Shown piece after piece: positions 27,961 to 37,085 of a DNA stretch of 64,000 nt. A model generated the notes under the pieces. It was not told where the DNA came from and did no database searches. It was given only the letters and a program-made list of their open reading frames with translations. Position numbers and translations under genes: made by a program. Position 1 is the first letter of the stretch. Each line of letters starts with the position of its first letter. This DNA is from Hyphomicrobium facile (GTDB taxonomy: Bacteria > Pseudomonadota > Alphaproteobacteria > Rhizobiales > Hyphomicrobiaceae), in the NCBI RefSeq assembly GCF_900116175.1, contig NZ_FPCH01000003.1, positions 1 to 64,000 of the forward strand, in the 5' to 3' direction.

Positions 27961-28857
27961 CTAAACCGTTGGCACGAAGTCCGCTGCCGCCTGCAAGCGC
28001 GCTATGTCACGCCGTGGCGGGACACCGAAGAGACGCCGGTACTCCCTGCTGAATTGCGACTGACTTTCGTAGCCGACTGCGAAGCCTGCCGATCCGGCGC
28101 TCACGCCTTCCGTCAGCATCAGCCGTCGCGCCTCCTGGAGTCGAAGGTGCTTCTGGTATTCCACAGGCGTCATTCGGGTGATCGCCTTGAAATGCGCGTG
28201 AAGCGAAGACGTGCTCATGCCCGCCGCGGCGGCAATGTCGTCAATCCGCAACCGCTGCTGATAGCCGCCACGGATCATCCCAATTGCGCGGCTCACTTGT
28301 CCCAAGTGGCTGTCTGCGGCCGCCATGTGGCGCAGCAGGGGGCCGTGCGGGCCGGTCAGCAGCCGATAAAGGATTTCGCGCTCGATCAGTGGCGCGAGCG
28401 TCGGCACGCTTTCGGGCCGCTCAAGAAGCGAAACGAACCGGCAAGCTGCATCCACCAAGTCCGGATCGCTCGGATACACAGCGAGGACACTCAGGTTTGA
28501 CGATCGGACCGGAGCATTCTCAGCAATGATCAAGTCGGCGAGCGCCGGCAGATCAAGGTCAATTTTGCAGCAGAGGTATGGCGCGTCCGGGCTCGCGTCG
28601 ATGACGTGTCCCACCAGCGGCAAGTCGACAGACACAAGAAGATATCTCGCAGCGTCGTAGATCACACTATGGTCCGCGAGGGACACGCGCTTCGAGCCCT
28701 GGGCGATCAGGCAAAGCGAGGCCTCGTAAACCGCCGGGACCGGCACCGTCGGCCGATCTGCCCGAATGAGCGACAGTCGAGGAACGGCCGTAGGCGCCAT
28801 CCCGGATTCCGGGGCATGCCGCTTGATGAGTGCAGCGAGGGTGTTGATCCTTTCCAT
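27961..28857 (-). CDS. AraC family transcriptional regulator
   Basis: A 298-residue regulator with an N-terminal ligand domain of the AraC_N type ([21 protein letters not shown], then [10 protein letters not shown]) and a C-terminal pair of helix-turn-helix motifs ([22 protein letters not shown], then [21 protein letters not shown]). It is divergent from the adjacent short-chain dehydrogenase gene with about 150 bp between them, so it probably controls that gene. The ATG at 28857 has GGGAAAC upstream and gives a normal N-terminus; a longer frame exists but is unlikely. Confidence 0.88.
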   Translation of the reverse strand: MERINTLAALIKRHAPESGMAPTAVPRLSLIRADRPTVPVPAVYEASLCLIAQGSKRVSLADHSVIYDAARYLLVSVDLPLVGHVIDASPDAPYLCCKIDLDLPALADLIIAENAPVRSSNLSVLAVYPSDPDLVDAACRFVSLLERPESVPTLAPLIEREILYRLLTGPHGPLLRHMAAADSHLGQVSRAIGMIRGGYQQRLRIDDIAAAAGMSTSSLHAHFKAITRMTPVEYQKHLRLQEARRLMLTEGVSAGSAGFAVGYESQSQFSREYRRLFGVPPRRDIARLQAAADFVPTV

Positions 28858-29007
28858 TGAACTTTGTTTCCCATCAACCCTAGGGCCAGCGCAAGCAGTG
28901 CTCGCACATTTGGAGAATCGTGCAAAGTCTGCGTGGTATCGCTCTAACGCCTGAGGCAGCCTCCGCTTCATCTTCCGTCCGGCAATTCCAACCGGAAGGA
29001 AGAGTGA

Positions 29008-29733
29008 ATGATTGGAGTGAAAGACAAGGCCGTACTGATAACCGGTGCATCGAGCGGCATCGGCGAAGCGACCGTTCGCGAACTCGCCAAGGCCGGGGCT
29101 CGCCTGTTCATCGGTGCGCGGCGGGGTGAGCGCCTGAAGGCGTTGGCCGGGGAGCTAGGTTCGAACGTCGCTTGGCGCGAGCTGGACGTAACGGACGCTG
29201 CCGACTTCAGCGCCTTTGTCGACGCGGCTGAAGAAAAACTCGGGCGCATCGACGCGTTAGTGAACAACGCCGGCGTGATGCCATTGTCGCCGCTTGCCGC
29301 GTTGAAGCGCGACGAATGGAAGAAGATGATCGACGTAAACATTCACGGCGTTCTGAACGGAATCGCCGCTGTGCTCCCACGCTTCGTCGCGCAGCGGTCG
29401 GGACATATCGTCAATGTCGCGTCTATCGGCGCGCATATGGTCGTTCCCACCGGTGCTGTCTATTGCGCGACCAAATATGCCGTTTGGGCGATCACGGAAG
29501 GACTCCGTCAAGAGCACGACGACATCCGCGCCACGATCATTTCGCCTGGTGTCGTCGAGACCGAACTCGGGAACGACATCAGCGACGCACAAACGGCAGC
29601 CGCCCTCCAGGGCTGGCGGAAGAAATCGCTGACCCCCGACGCCATCGGCCGAGCGATCCGTTACGCCCTCGAGCAACCCGAAGGCGTCGATGTCAACGAG
29701 GTGATCGTCCGCCCGACCGCAGCCGGTATGTAG
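29008..29733 (+). CDS. Short-chain dehydrogenase/reductase, classical type
   Basis: A 241-residue NAD(P)-dependent oxidoreductase. Rossmann motifs: VLITGASSGIGEA (cofactor), NNAGVMPLS, then Ser in VASIGAH and YCATK with the catalytic Tyr and Lys; PGVVETEL follows. The ARRGERL after the second strand suggests NADPH. Substrate unknown. The divergent AraC gene is the likely regulator, a frequent arrangement for stress-inducible SDRs. Confidence 0.88.
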   Translation: MIGVKDKAVLITGASSGIGEATVRELAKAGARLFIGARRGERLKALAGELGSNVAWRELDVTDAADFSAFVDAAEEKLGRIDALVNNAGVMPLSPLAALKRDEWKKMIDVNIHGVLNGIAAVLPRFVAQRSGHIVNVASIGAHMVVPTGAVYCATKYAVWAITEGLRQEHDDIRATIISPGVVETELGNDISDAQTAAALQGWRKKSLTPDAIGRAIRYALEQPEGVDVNEVIVRPTAAGM

Positions 29734-29872
29734 CGATCGCCGCGGCGTTTGCCCGGCCGCTGAGCCTGGAAGATGTCCATGTGCAAGTATGGTCGGCGTG
29801 GGACGTTCCTTGCCGGCCATGCATTGGGTTGCGGGCGATTGGGATCGACTGCCAAATGGCGGGTAAAAGACA

Positions 29873-30520
29873 TCAGCGCCGAGCCGCTTTCTTCAGCAGG
29901 AGCACCACCTTGCCGCGCCGGTCCTCTTCCAAAAATCCGAGCATCAGCGAAGCGGCCGCCTCCTCAAAGGAACCCTCGAGTTCGTCGTCTGCGGTCTCTC
30001 CCGCCACCCAAAACGAGATGCAGCCCCGAAAACTATAGGCCAGTTGCCGAGGCAGAACAGTCTTCGCCAACGATTGGTGGATAGCGGCAACCCCCCTGAG
30101 GTCACCGAGCGCCGTTGCCCAAAGTCTCGTTGATTGCACCATCACTGCGCCGGGTTCTCCCGTCGCGGTTCCGAGCGAACCGACAATCCGCTTTGAAACG
30201 TCGGCTTGCTCACGCAGAACGCTTACTGCGATACGCCCCATCTTCAAGACACGGTCGACCGCGTCGCCCCTTGGCGTTGCCTCGCCGAACGTGTTTTCCA
30301 TCCTCCCGATCCACCGCATCGAAAGCGCCTGCATGATCGCGGCCTTGCTTCCGAAATGATTGAAAGGCGTGGCGAAGCCGACACCCGCCTCCGCCGCCAA
30401 GGACCGCATGCTGAAATCAGCGGTATCGCTGCTTTCGAGAAGCCGTTCGGCAGCATCGAGAACCGCTTCACGCGCCGCGCGCCGATTTTGCTCTCGTAGC
30501 GACGGCTTATCGCTGATCAT
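29873..30520 (-). CDS. TetR family repressor of the adjacent SDR gene
   Basis: A 215-residue regulator with an N-terminal helix-turn-helix (AREAVLDAAERLL, SMRSLAAEAGVGFATPFNHFGSKAAIM) and a ligand-binding helical C-terminus. It is divergent from the following SDR gene, and the 79-bp intergenic region contains two perfect palindromes that are the probable operators, so autoregulation and control of the SDR gene are likely. Ligand unknown. Confidence 0.9.
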   Translation of the reverse strand: MISDKPSLREQNRRAAREAVLDAAERLLESSDTADFSMRSLAAEAGVGFATPFNHFGSKAAIMQALSMRWIGRMENTFGEATPRGDAVDRVLKMGRIAVSVLREQADVSKRIVGSLGTATGEPGAVMVQSTRLWATALGDLRGVAAIHQSLAKTVLPRQLAYSFRGCISFWVAGETADDELEGSFEEAAASLMLGFLEEDRRGKVVLLLKKAARR

Positions 30521-30544
30521 CTTGTCAACTCTCCGGTCGAATTC

Positions 30545-30580
30545 TATATCATGATATACTTATCATATCATGATATGATA
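30545..30580. promoter_or_regulatory. Tandem palindromic operators between TetR and SDR genes
   Basis: TATATCATGATATA (30545-30558) and TATCATATCATGATATGATA (30561-30580) are both perfect palindromes sharing the core ATATCATGATAT, with centres 19 bp apart. They end 19 bp before the SDR start codon, so bound repressor would block transcription of both genes. Confidence 0.85.
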
Positions 30581-30599
30581 TTTGCAGGAAGGCGATCCC

Positions 30600-31433
30600 A
30601 TGAAAAACAAAACATTTCTCATCACCGGCGTTAGCTCGGGACTCGGCAAAGCCTTTGCGGAGGGCGCGCTTGGGGCAGATCACACAGTCATCGGCACGGT
30701 GCGCAAACCGGAAGCGGCGGCGGCCTTCGAGGCTCTGGCTCCGGGGCGAGCGCACGCGGTCATCCTCGACGTCACGCGCTTCGATGACGTTGCTTCGACG
30801 GTATCCGAAATCGCGCGCAAGTACGGGGCCATCGATGTGCTGGTCAACAACGCGGGATACGGTCAGGAGGGCATTCTGGAAGAATCTTCCATTGACGACC
30901 TTCGCAGGCAGTTCGAGACCAACGTCTTCGCGCCGGTGGCTATGATCAAAGCCGTCCTCCCCGGAATGCGCGAACGCCGTTCCGGCCGCATCATCAACGT
31001 CACGTCGATGGGAGGCTTCATCACGATGCCTGGCATTGCCTATTACTGCGGCAGCAAGTTCGCCCTTGAGGGCATTTCCGAAGCGCTTGGTAAGGAACTC
31101 CGGCCGCTTGGCATCTTCGTGACGGCGCTAGCGCCTGGCCAATTCCGCACTGATTGGGCAGGACGATCCATGGAACGCGCCCCGCGCACCATCTCCGACT
31201 ATGACGCCATCATGGATCCCATCCGGACGGCCCGCCAAACCAAGAGCGGACAGCAGCCCGGCGATCCGGCCAAAGCAGCGCAAGCGCTGCTTACCCTCGT
31301 TGAATCCGAGAATCCTCCGACACGCCTTTTCCTTGGGGGCGACGCACTAAAACTCGTCGGCGACAAGATCGAGAGCATGAAGTCGGAAATCGCCTCCTGG
31401 CAGGAAACGACTCTCTCGACCGATTTTGCGTGA
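30600..31433 (+). CDS. Short-chain dehydrogenase/reductase
   Basis: A 277-residue SDR with LITGVSSGLGKAFAEGAL (cofactor site), NNAGYGQEG, Ser in NVTSMGGF and YYCGSKFALEG with catalytic Tyr and Lys. The long C-terminal part (PTRLFLGGDALKLVGDKIE) is typical of the extended group near retinol-dehydrogenase-like SDRs. The ATG at 30600 has CAGGAAGG upstream. Substrate unknown; probably induced by a compound sensed by the divergent TetR protein. Confidence 0.88.
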   Translation: MKNKTFLITGVSSGLGKAFAEGALGADHTVIGTVRKPEAAAAFEALAPGRAHAVILDVTRFDDVASTVSEIARKYGAIDVLVNNAGYGQEGILEESSIDDLRRQFETNVFAPVAMIKAVLPGMRERRSGRIINVTSMGGFITMPGIAYYCGSKFALEGISEALGKELRPLGIFVTALAPGQFRTDWAGRSMERAPRTISDYDAIMDPIRTARQTKSGQQPGDPAKAAQALLTLVESENPPTRLFLGGDALKLVGDKIESMKSEIASWQETTLSTDFA

Positions 31434-31532
31434 TCAACTGGCGAACTAATGCGCGGGATGACCGCGTTCAGAAAAGAGGCGCCCGGCGGTGGCAATCGCC
31501 GGGCGCCCAATCGCAGCTTGAGTGGAAGAAGC

Positions 31533-32603
31533 TCAAGCAACGTCATCCCATTCGCCGGGCGTCTTTTGTCCCGCCCACAGATACGGTTGCTGGAGTCCAA
31601 TTCCGAATACGAGCGGAATAACGAGCGACCAGTTCACGCCCATGTAGGCGTACGTGAGAAGCTCCTCCATGCTTGAAAATACTGGCCCGATGAGTTTGGT
31701 CAGCAAGCTCGCGACGATTACGTCGATCACGAGATATGTCGCGCACGCGAGTATGCCGCCCCACGGCATCGGTATCTTCGAGAAGGGCCAGTTGTGTGTG
31801 ATGATCGGCATCGCGTAGTTGATCGATGTCGCCGTCATGAAGCAGAGCAGCCAGAAGCTGTCGTCCGTGAAGTGCCCCATGCTCCAAAACGGCGAAATCG
31901 GCGATTTATCAAAATCCCAGAGTCCGGCAGCCGCAGAAATCTGGAACGATAGACAGGCCGTCGCGAATAGAATTGCCATTATCACGACCGCACGTCCGGG
32001 CTGAGGCAGGCCGCGCGTGAGGAATGTCAGCGTACCCGTTCCCAGTCCGACAAGCAGGAAGGGAAACCACCATGCGGGAATCCACTTCACCGCGGAGTGC
32101 GTGATCAGGTAGGTAAGACCGGCGAAAAGCAGCAGATGAATGAGCGCCTGGCGGTGGGGCGGCAGCTTCGCGACGAGGAAATTTCCACCCGCAAAGCAGA
32201 AGAAGGCGAGAAGGAACCACGTCGTTCCGACGAGCGGGAAAATGCCGTCTGCGCCGGGCCCGATCAAAAAGATGAGCTTCGCACTCCACCATCCGAGAAC
32301 CCATGAGGCGATGACGAGTGCTGCGCCTCGGACCGTCTTGTCCTGGATGGAGTTGAACGGCCAAAAGTTGCAAACGACGAAGAAACAGGCCCACCAGGCA
32401 GAGAAAATCTGCCAGCTGACGTTATCAAGCCAGAACGACTTTGCGATATCATCTCCGCGCCACGGGCCGATGGGGTTTGCCGTGACCCAGAGGTTGACCA
32501 GATAGCATGAGACGATCGACAGACCGTAGATCCAGACGAAGCCGCGTACGGCCTCGCTCGGTCGATAAGGTGCAACGGCGGCCGACATTGTAGTAGCTGA
32601 CAC
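31533..32603 (-). CDS. Ten-helix membrane protein of unknown family
   Basis: A 356-residue, Trp-rich integral membrane protein with about ten hydrophobic segments, for example WQIFSAWWACFFVVCNFW, WFLLAFFCFAGGNFLV and WGGILACATYLVIDVIVASL. Polar or charged residues inside membrane regions (several His and Asp, as in TYLITHSAVKW, ATSINYAMPIITHNW) hint at a ligand or metal site, but I recognise no family. The GTG start has GGAGGAAA upstream. A DmoA-cluster type operator lies about 280 bp upstream, shared with the divergent EamA gene, so it may be a transporter or membrane enzyme of methyl-sulfur metabolism. Confidence 0.7.
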   Translation of the reverse strand: MSATTMSAAVAPYRPSEAVRGFVWIYGLSIVSCYLVNLWVTANPIGPWRGDDIAKSFWLDNVSWQIFSAWWACFFVVCNFWPFNSIQDKTVRGAALVIASWVLGWWSAKLIFLIGPGADGIFPLVGTTWFLLAFFCFAGGNFLVAKLPPHRQALIHLLLFAGLTYLITHSAVKWIPAWWFPFLLVGLGTGTLTFLTRGLPQPGRAVVIMAILFATACLSFQISAAAGLWDFDKSPISPFWSMGHFTDDSFWLLCFMTATSINYAMPIITHNWPFSKIPMPWGGILACATYLVIDVIVASLLTKLIGPVFSSMEELLTYAYMGVNWSLVIPLVFGIGLQQPYLWAGQKTPGEWDDVA

Positions 32604-32881
32604 GCATTTCCTCCTTTTTTGTTTCCTGCCGTTGGCAATGCCAACAACAAGCGGACTTCTTATTTGAGGGAGTGCAGCGAGCGAGACCGCTCACCTCATC
32701 GCTTGTGCCGATCGTCTTTAGGAAGAAGAGCGTTGCGAGCGATTGGCGTCGCGTGGACGAAGCCCACGACGAGGTTGCCAACTGATAGAGGACATCGCTT
32801 CGCGTTCACTCGCGACCGTCGGCACACGGCAATCGGTCTTTCATCGGGCTTCCCCTCGTCGATTACTATTGTCATTTTGTT

Positions 32882-32917
32882 TGTATCGACCGGTACATAC
32901 TGATACAGCTCCGTACA
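32882..32917. promoter_or_regulatory. Pair of TetR-type operator boxes, methyl-sulfur regulon
   Basis: TGTATCGACCGGTACA (32882-32897) is a good match to the ideal dyad TGTACCGATCGGTACA. A weaker match on the other strand, TGTACGGAGCTGTATC, lies at 32902-32917, exactly 20 bp further. The pair sits between the divergent membrane-protein and EamA genes. Confidence 0.75.
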
Positions 32918-32944
32918 GAAATCAAGCGATTTGAATTTGGCCGA

Positions 32945-33985
32945 GTGCCAGGTGGGATTTTGGGCAACGCATCACGACTTCGATGGGGGCTGCTTTATGC
33001 GTTCATCGCCTGCATGTTCTGGTCGTCGCTGTACGTCAGAACAGACTTCGTCGCGCCCTACGGCACGGCCGACTTGGCCATCGTTAGATTTTCGTTTTCA
33101 ACGTTGATCGCGATGCTCATCCTGCTCGCACGCGGGGGCTTGCGACGGATTTTCAACGAGCGAACGCGGGGCGAATGGCTTTTAGCATCGGCTCTCGGTT
33201 TTTTGGGATTTACCGGCTATTATTTTTTTCTCGCCACGGCGATCAAATATACGTCCGAGGTCATCACTGTTGCGATCATCGCGATGATTTCCGTCGTGAC
33301 GCTGCTTGTGAACAATGCGCTGTATCGCGAATTCAAATGGCATGTGGTGGCATGGCCAGCGCTTCTGGGGGGCGCGGGCGTCGCGACGATCGTCTGGGGC
33401 CAAGTTCAAGCGGGAGCCTTTTCATTCACCGATAAGGGAATGAAGGGACTCATCGGTCTGGCCGCGGCATTGGTCGCGCTCGCGATGTGGAGCGCTTATC
33501 AGGTGCTCAATAAGCGCGCCCTTATTCGCTTTTCCGCAGTATCCGTCGAAGATTGGACGTTACTGACGCTCATTGGCGGCGCGATCGCGTTGCCGCCGCT
33601 TCTCGCCATTCTTCCAGCGTCGCCGATGAGCGAGGAATTCACACTTTATTCGCAACCTCTAGGACCATCCACATTACCATTGCTGGGATGGGGATTGTTT
33701 CTGGCTATCGGCGCTTCGCTGCTTTCCCTGAGTTCTTGGAATCGGGCGCAGAAATATCTTCCGCCTACACTCAGCGGCCAATCCGTCGTGTTCTTGTTGC
33801 CGCTGGTCTTTGCACTCGGCTGGTACTATGGGCGCTTCTCGACCAACGCGTTCGCGATGCTGACGGGTATAGGACTTCTTTTCCTTTCGGTTGGCGCGAC
33901 GATCATTCTCCAGCACTCTCCGAAGTGGCTGCCAAAGAGTTTCCGCTCAAATGCGAGGCGGGCGTCAAACGCGGATAGCGTTTGA
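32945..33985 (+). CDS. EamA/DMT family transporter
   Basis: A 346-residue inner-membrane protein with ten hydrophobic segments in two repeated halves, the drug/metabolite transporter layout. Motifs include GLLYAFIACMFWSSLYV at the start and WGQVQAGAFSF after the first half. It probably exports a small metabolite; the substrate is unknown. The start is a GTG at 32945; a TTG at 32960 preceded by AGGTGGG is also possible. The operator pair ends only 27 bp upstream, so it is probably a regulon member. Confidence 0.82.
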   Translation: MPGGILGNASRLRWGLLYAFIACMFWSSLYVRTDFVAPYGTADLAIVRFSFSTLIAMLILLARGGLRRIFNERTRGEWLLASALGFLGFTGYYFFLATAIKYTSEVITVAIIAMISVVTLLVNNALYREFKWHVVAWPALLGGAGVATIVWGQVQAGAFSFTDKGMKGLIGLAAALVALAMWSAYQVLNKRALIRFSAVSVEDWTLLTLIGGAIALPPLLAILPASPMSEEFTLYSQPLGPSTLPLLGWGLFLAIGASLLSLSSWNRAQKYLPPTLSGQSVVFLLPLVFALGWYYGRFSTNAFAMLTGIGLLFLSVGATIILQHSPKWLPKSFRSNARRASNADSV

Positions 33986-34014
33986 CGCCGCATCATCGGG
34001 TGGGCACGAGGTGG

Positions 34015-35253
34015 CTATCTCAACCCGTGGCCGATCTTTACGGCCTCGGGCAGATGTCTCAGACGAAACATCGCTATCGTGCCGATCACGGGCCCGGGTA
34101 CAAGCACGAGGAAGGCCCATTGCCATCCGCCCAAATAGTCGGCGAGCATCGGCACGACACGGATTGCAATAACGGTCAGCGCGAAGCCTAGACCTAGCTG
34201 CAGTGCCAGCGCCGTACCCACGAACGATGACTCCCCGACCTCCGTTACGATCGCGGAGAACTGCGCGGAATCGCCGATCACAGTCACTCCCCATACCACC
34301 GAGATGAGCAGGAAAACCCAAAGCGGCGCATCGAATGAGAAGCCGATGAGCAGCGCGCAGAGTCCGGACAACGCCATCATGATCGATGTCGTTGCCGTGC
34401 GCCCGATTCGATCGGCCATGGCGCCACCGACAACGCACCCGATGATGCCCGATCCGATCACCGCGAACGTAATCAGGGAAGCGCTGGACGTGCTCAATCC
34501 TCGTTCCTGCAATGCCGCCTGGGCGAAGGCCAAGAACCATCCCCACATTGCGTACAGCTCCCACATGTGGCCGAAGTAGCCAATGTTGGCGAGCATCACC
34601 GGTTTGTCGCGCAGGACCCGTCCGATCTGGCGAGGGTCGAATGTCGCGCGCGCAAACGGGTTGGGTCCCTCGACGGCGTACCGCGCCATCAGCAGTGCGC
34701 CGCCGACCGTCATGATCGACGTCGCGCTGACGACCAATTTCCAATTCAAATCCGTCGTTATCGCGCGCAAGAGATGCGGAAAGGCCGAGCCAAGCGTCAA
34801 CGCCGCGATCACACAACCAAGGGCCAAGCCCCGCCCTCGGACAAACCAGGTCGAGATGAGTTTCAGGGCCGGCGGATAAACTCCCGCGAGCGCCATTCCC
34901 GTTATGAAGCGCAATGCAATCGCAACCTCGGCGTTCGGAGCGGCGAGCAGCGCGAGATTCGCCGCCGCAGCGAGCGCTGCAGAAGCCGACATCAGGGTGC
35001 GCGCGGAAACGACGTCGGGAAGATTGAAAAAGCTTGCGCCGAGCGCTCCAACGACGAATCCAATTTGCACGGCATTCGTCAGCCACGCAGCGGCACCGGC
35101 ATCAAGCGACCAGACCGCGCGAAGTTCGGACACGATCGCAGTCGCGGAAAACCATGTCGTCATCGAAAGCACGATTGCTAAGCTCAGAATCGCGAGCATT
35201 TTCCAGCGCGATTCGTCGAGCGCGCGCTGGCTCGAATGCGAAGTCACCGTCAT
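34015..35253 (-). CDS. Major facilitator superfamily transporter
   Basis: A 412-residue protein with twelve hydrophobic segments. The MFS loop motif appears as GGAMADRIGRTAT between helices 8 and 9 and the DAGAAAWLTNAVQIGFVVGALG segment covers helices 1-2. The ATG at 35253 with AGAGGGAAAC upstream is preferred over one 24 bp earlier. It starts 11 bp after the MaoC gene, so both are one operon. Substrate unknown; an organic acid or sulfonate is plausible from context only. Confidence 0.85.
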   Translation of the reverse strand: MTVTSHSSQRALDESRWKMLAILSLAIVLSMTTWFSATAIVSELRAVWSLDAGAAAWLTNAVQIGFVVGALGASFFNLPDVVSARTLMSASAALAAAANLALLAAPNAEVAIALRFITGMALAGVYPPALKLISTWFVRGRGLALGCVIAALTLGSAFPHLLRAITTDLNWKLVVSATSIMTVGGALLMARYAVEGPNPFARATFDPRQIGRVLRDKPVMLANIGYFGHMWELYAMWGWFLAFAQAALQERGLSTSSASLITFAVIGSGIIGCVVGGAMADRIGRTATTSIMMALSGLCALLIGFSFDAPLWVFLLISVVWGVTVIGDSAQFSAIVTEVGESSFVGTALALQLGLGFALTVIAIRVVPMLADYLGGWQWAFLVLVPGPVIGTIAMFRLRHLPEAVKIGHGLR

Positions 35254-35263
35254 GAGTTTCCCT

Positions 35264-35743
35264 CTACTCCACCGCAACCTGCTTGGCGGTCATATGTCTG
35301 CGCAACGGCGACACATAAACGACCGCCGAGCCTGAAAGGCATACGCTCCCGTCTTCGCCATAGATCGTCGTGATCAGCTCGCAGATGGGTTTGTCATCAC
35401 GCACGGATGTGACCTCGACCTCCGCCGTGATCATCTCATCCACGCCGACAGCGCGAACGAACCGCCAGTTCACGCCAAGAAAAACAGTGCCAGGCCCTGG
35501 AAGGTCTTCAGCGACGATCGCATTGAGAAGACCTGAGGTGACACCCCCTTGGACGATTACGCGACCGAAGGCAGATGCCTCCGCGAGTTTCTGGTCGTAG
35601 TGCAATGGATTGTAGTCACCCGTCATTTCAGAAAAACGCGTGATGTCCTCTTGCGAGGTCCGGCGCGAGCGTCGCGCCCGCGACCCGACGGTCGGTTTTC
35701 CGTTCAGCGTGTCTTCCCAAACACTCGTGGCGGATGTCCCCAT
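35264..35743 (-). CDS. MaoC-like hotdog dehydratase/hydratase
   Basis: A 159-residue single hotdog-domain protein. The hydratase motif is FSEMTGDYNPLHYDQKLAE, with the Asp and His of the enoyl-CoA hydratase 2 active site (D-x4-H), followed by VQGGVTSGLLNAI. It probably acts on an acyl-CoA or related thioester. Start ATG 35743 has AAGGAAC upstream. Linked to the MFS gene; no dmo-type operator was seen in front of this pair, so membership in the sulfur regulon is not supported. Confidence 0.85.
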   Translation of the reverse strand: MGTSATSVWEDTLNGKPTVGSRARRSRRTSQEDITRFSEMTGDYNPLHYDQKLAEASAFGRVIVQGGVTSGLLNAIVAEDLPGPGTVFLGVNWRFVRAVGVDEMITAEVEVTSVRDDKPICELITTIYGEDGSVCLSGSAVVYVSPLRRHMTAKQVAVE

Positions 35744-36311
35744 TGCGCTAGTTCCTTTTGGGCTTGTTTTTATTCTGCGCGACTGAACTTGCATGCGCAC
35801 CGCGCCCACTCGAGAGTTCGAGCGGCAGCACGGATTTCAACGAAACACAGGCTGTGGCGCCCGCAGTTCTGAGGATGCACGGCCAAACTCCGCGCTTGGC
35901 AAGCCGCCACAAGCGGCCGCACAACCGGTCTATGGAACCTGCGAGATTTCGCGAATGAATTTGGTCTCCAAAAATGATTTGGAAAACCCGAAGCGAAGAG
36001 CTCGATATTTGGGGCGTGGCCTGTCCGATATCGCAACTAGCCTGTATGCTGATTTTCTCGGATTTTTCTTTTTCGCACTCGCAAAAAAAATGCGATGCTG
36101 TCGCTAGGGCGACGGAGTGTGGTTGACTCAAAAGCAGCGTCATTTCGGGCGTCGCCAAGTTCCCAATTGTATGCTGTTATCGTAAAGTACGACGGTCATT
36201 TGGATTAAGCCGACGAACAGTTTTGGAGGCCTTCTTGTCACGCTCAGATTTGAAATCGCCGACCCGGGCGGGACGAAAGCGACAATCATCAGACCTTGAC
36301 CTTAGCACTAG
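35744..36311. other. Intergenic region, no gene seen
   Basis: About 570 bp between divergent genes. Short open frames on both strands lack ribosome binding sites and recognisable motifs. Lower GC than the neighbours from 36020 on. Confidence 0.5.
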
Positions 36312-36327
36312 TGTACCGACTAGTCCA
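36312..36327. promoter_or_regulatory. Operator box in front of the TetR regulator gene
   Basis: TGTACCGACTAGTCCA matches the left half of the ideal dyad TGTACCGATCGGTACA exactly and the right half partly. It lies 33 bp before the regulator start codon, which suggests autoregulation. Confidence 0.7.
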
Positions 36328-36360
36328 CACACACATTGGTCTGCGGATAGCGATAGAAAT

Positions 36361-36969
36361 ATGCGAAATGGAAAGCCGACCGTCGCCGGGGGTCAGCAAT
36401 ACGAGCGAATTCAGAAGATTGCGGCGGACTTGTTTGCGACGCGAGGCTATCGCGCCGTGGGTGTCGCAGAAATCGGGGAAGCGGTCGGATTAGGCAGGGG
36501 CGCGCTTTATTATCATATAAGCAGCAAGGAAGATTTGCTGTTCAACATCGCGGTTCGATATATCGAAGATCTGGTTGTTGCGGGTAGAGACTCGCTTGCC
36601 TCCGAGCCCGATCCAAGAAAGCGGATTTATATCCTTAGCCGCAATCTGATGCACACTATCTTCGCCAACCTGCCGGAAATGACAGTCTGCTTCCGTGAAG
36701 CCGATTGCCTCACCGGTCAACGGCATCGGATCGTATCCGAACTCCATCAAGCGTATCAGGACATCTGGACGACGACGTTCCGGGAGGGAGAGAAGAAAGG
36801 ACTTTTCCGTTCTCTGCCAACGGTTGCGATAAAGGGCATCCTAGGGATGTACTTCTACAGTTTCCTTTGGCTGAAGCCCTCAGGCCGAAAATCATCACGC
36901 GAGATCGCCGACGTGTTCGCAGACATGGCGTTGTCGATCGCAGAATCCAAAGGGCGGCAAGCTCCTTGA
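36361..36969 (+). CDS. TetR family regulator, probable controller of the methyl-sulfur regulon
   Basis: A 202-residue regulator. The helix-turn-helix spans RIQKIAADLFATRGYRAVGVAEIGEAVGLGRGALYYHISSKEDLL region (about residues 15-60). The C-terminal domain resembles the KstR/FadR-like TetR group (TVCFREADCLTGQ, WTTTFREGEKKGLF). The start at 36361 fits the family; the longer upstream frame would overlay the operator at 36312. The same dyad recurs in front of the dmoA, porin, msuE, soxC and EamA units, so this is the best candidate for a regulon-wide repressor. The ligand is unknown; DMS, DMSO2 or a CoA or flavin-linked metabolite are possibilities. Confidence 0.85.
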   Translation: MRNGKPTVAGGQQYERIQKIAADLFATRGYRAVGVAEIGEAVGLGRGALYYHISSKEDLLFNIAVRYIEDLVVAGRDSLASEPDPRKRIYILSRNLMHTIFANLPEMTVCFREADCLTGQRHRIVSELHQAYQDIWTTTFREGEKKGLFRSLPTVAIKGILGMYFYSFLWLKPSGRKSSREIADVFADMALSIAESKGRQAP

Positions 36970-37085
36970 AGGGGGCCGCCGCTCTGGCTCAGCGGCGACA
37001 GCTCTTATTTAGTCGACACTGCCTCACAGGAATTGACGGCGCAGCTCAATGAGCCACAGAGGGCCGGCATACAAGGAGCTGCGCG

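Noticed and set aside
29873-31433. Membership of the TetR/SDR pair at 29.9-31.4 kb in the methyl-sulfur regulon
   Set aside because: Its palindromes (ATATCATGATAT core) are unrelated to the TGTACCGATCGGTACA boxes, so it is a separate module.
35758-35958. Small frame in the gap before the TetR gene
   Set aside because: No ribosome binding site, no family resemblance, and base composition is like noncoding DNA.
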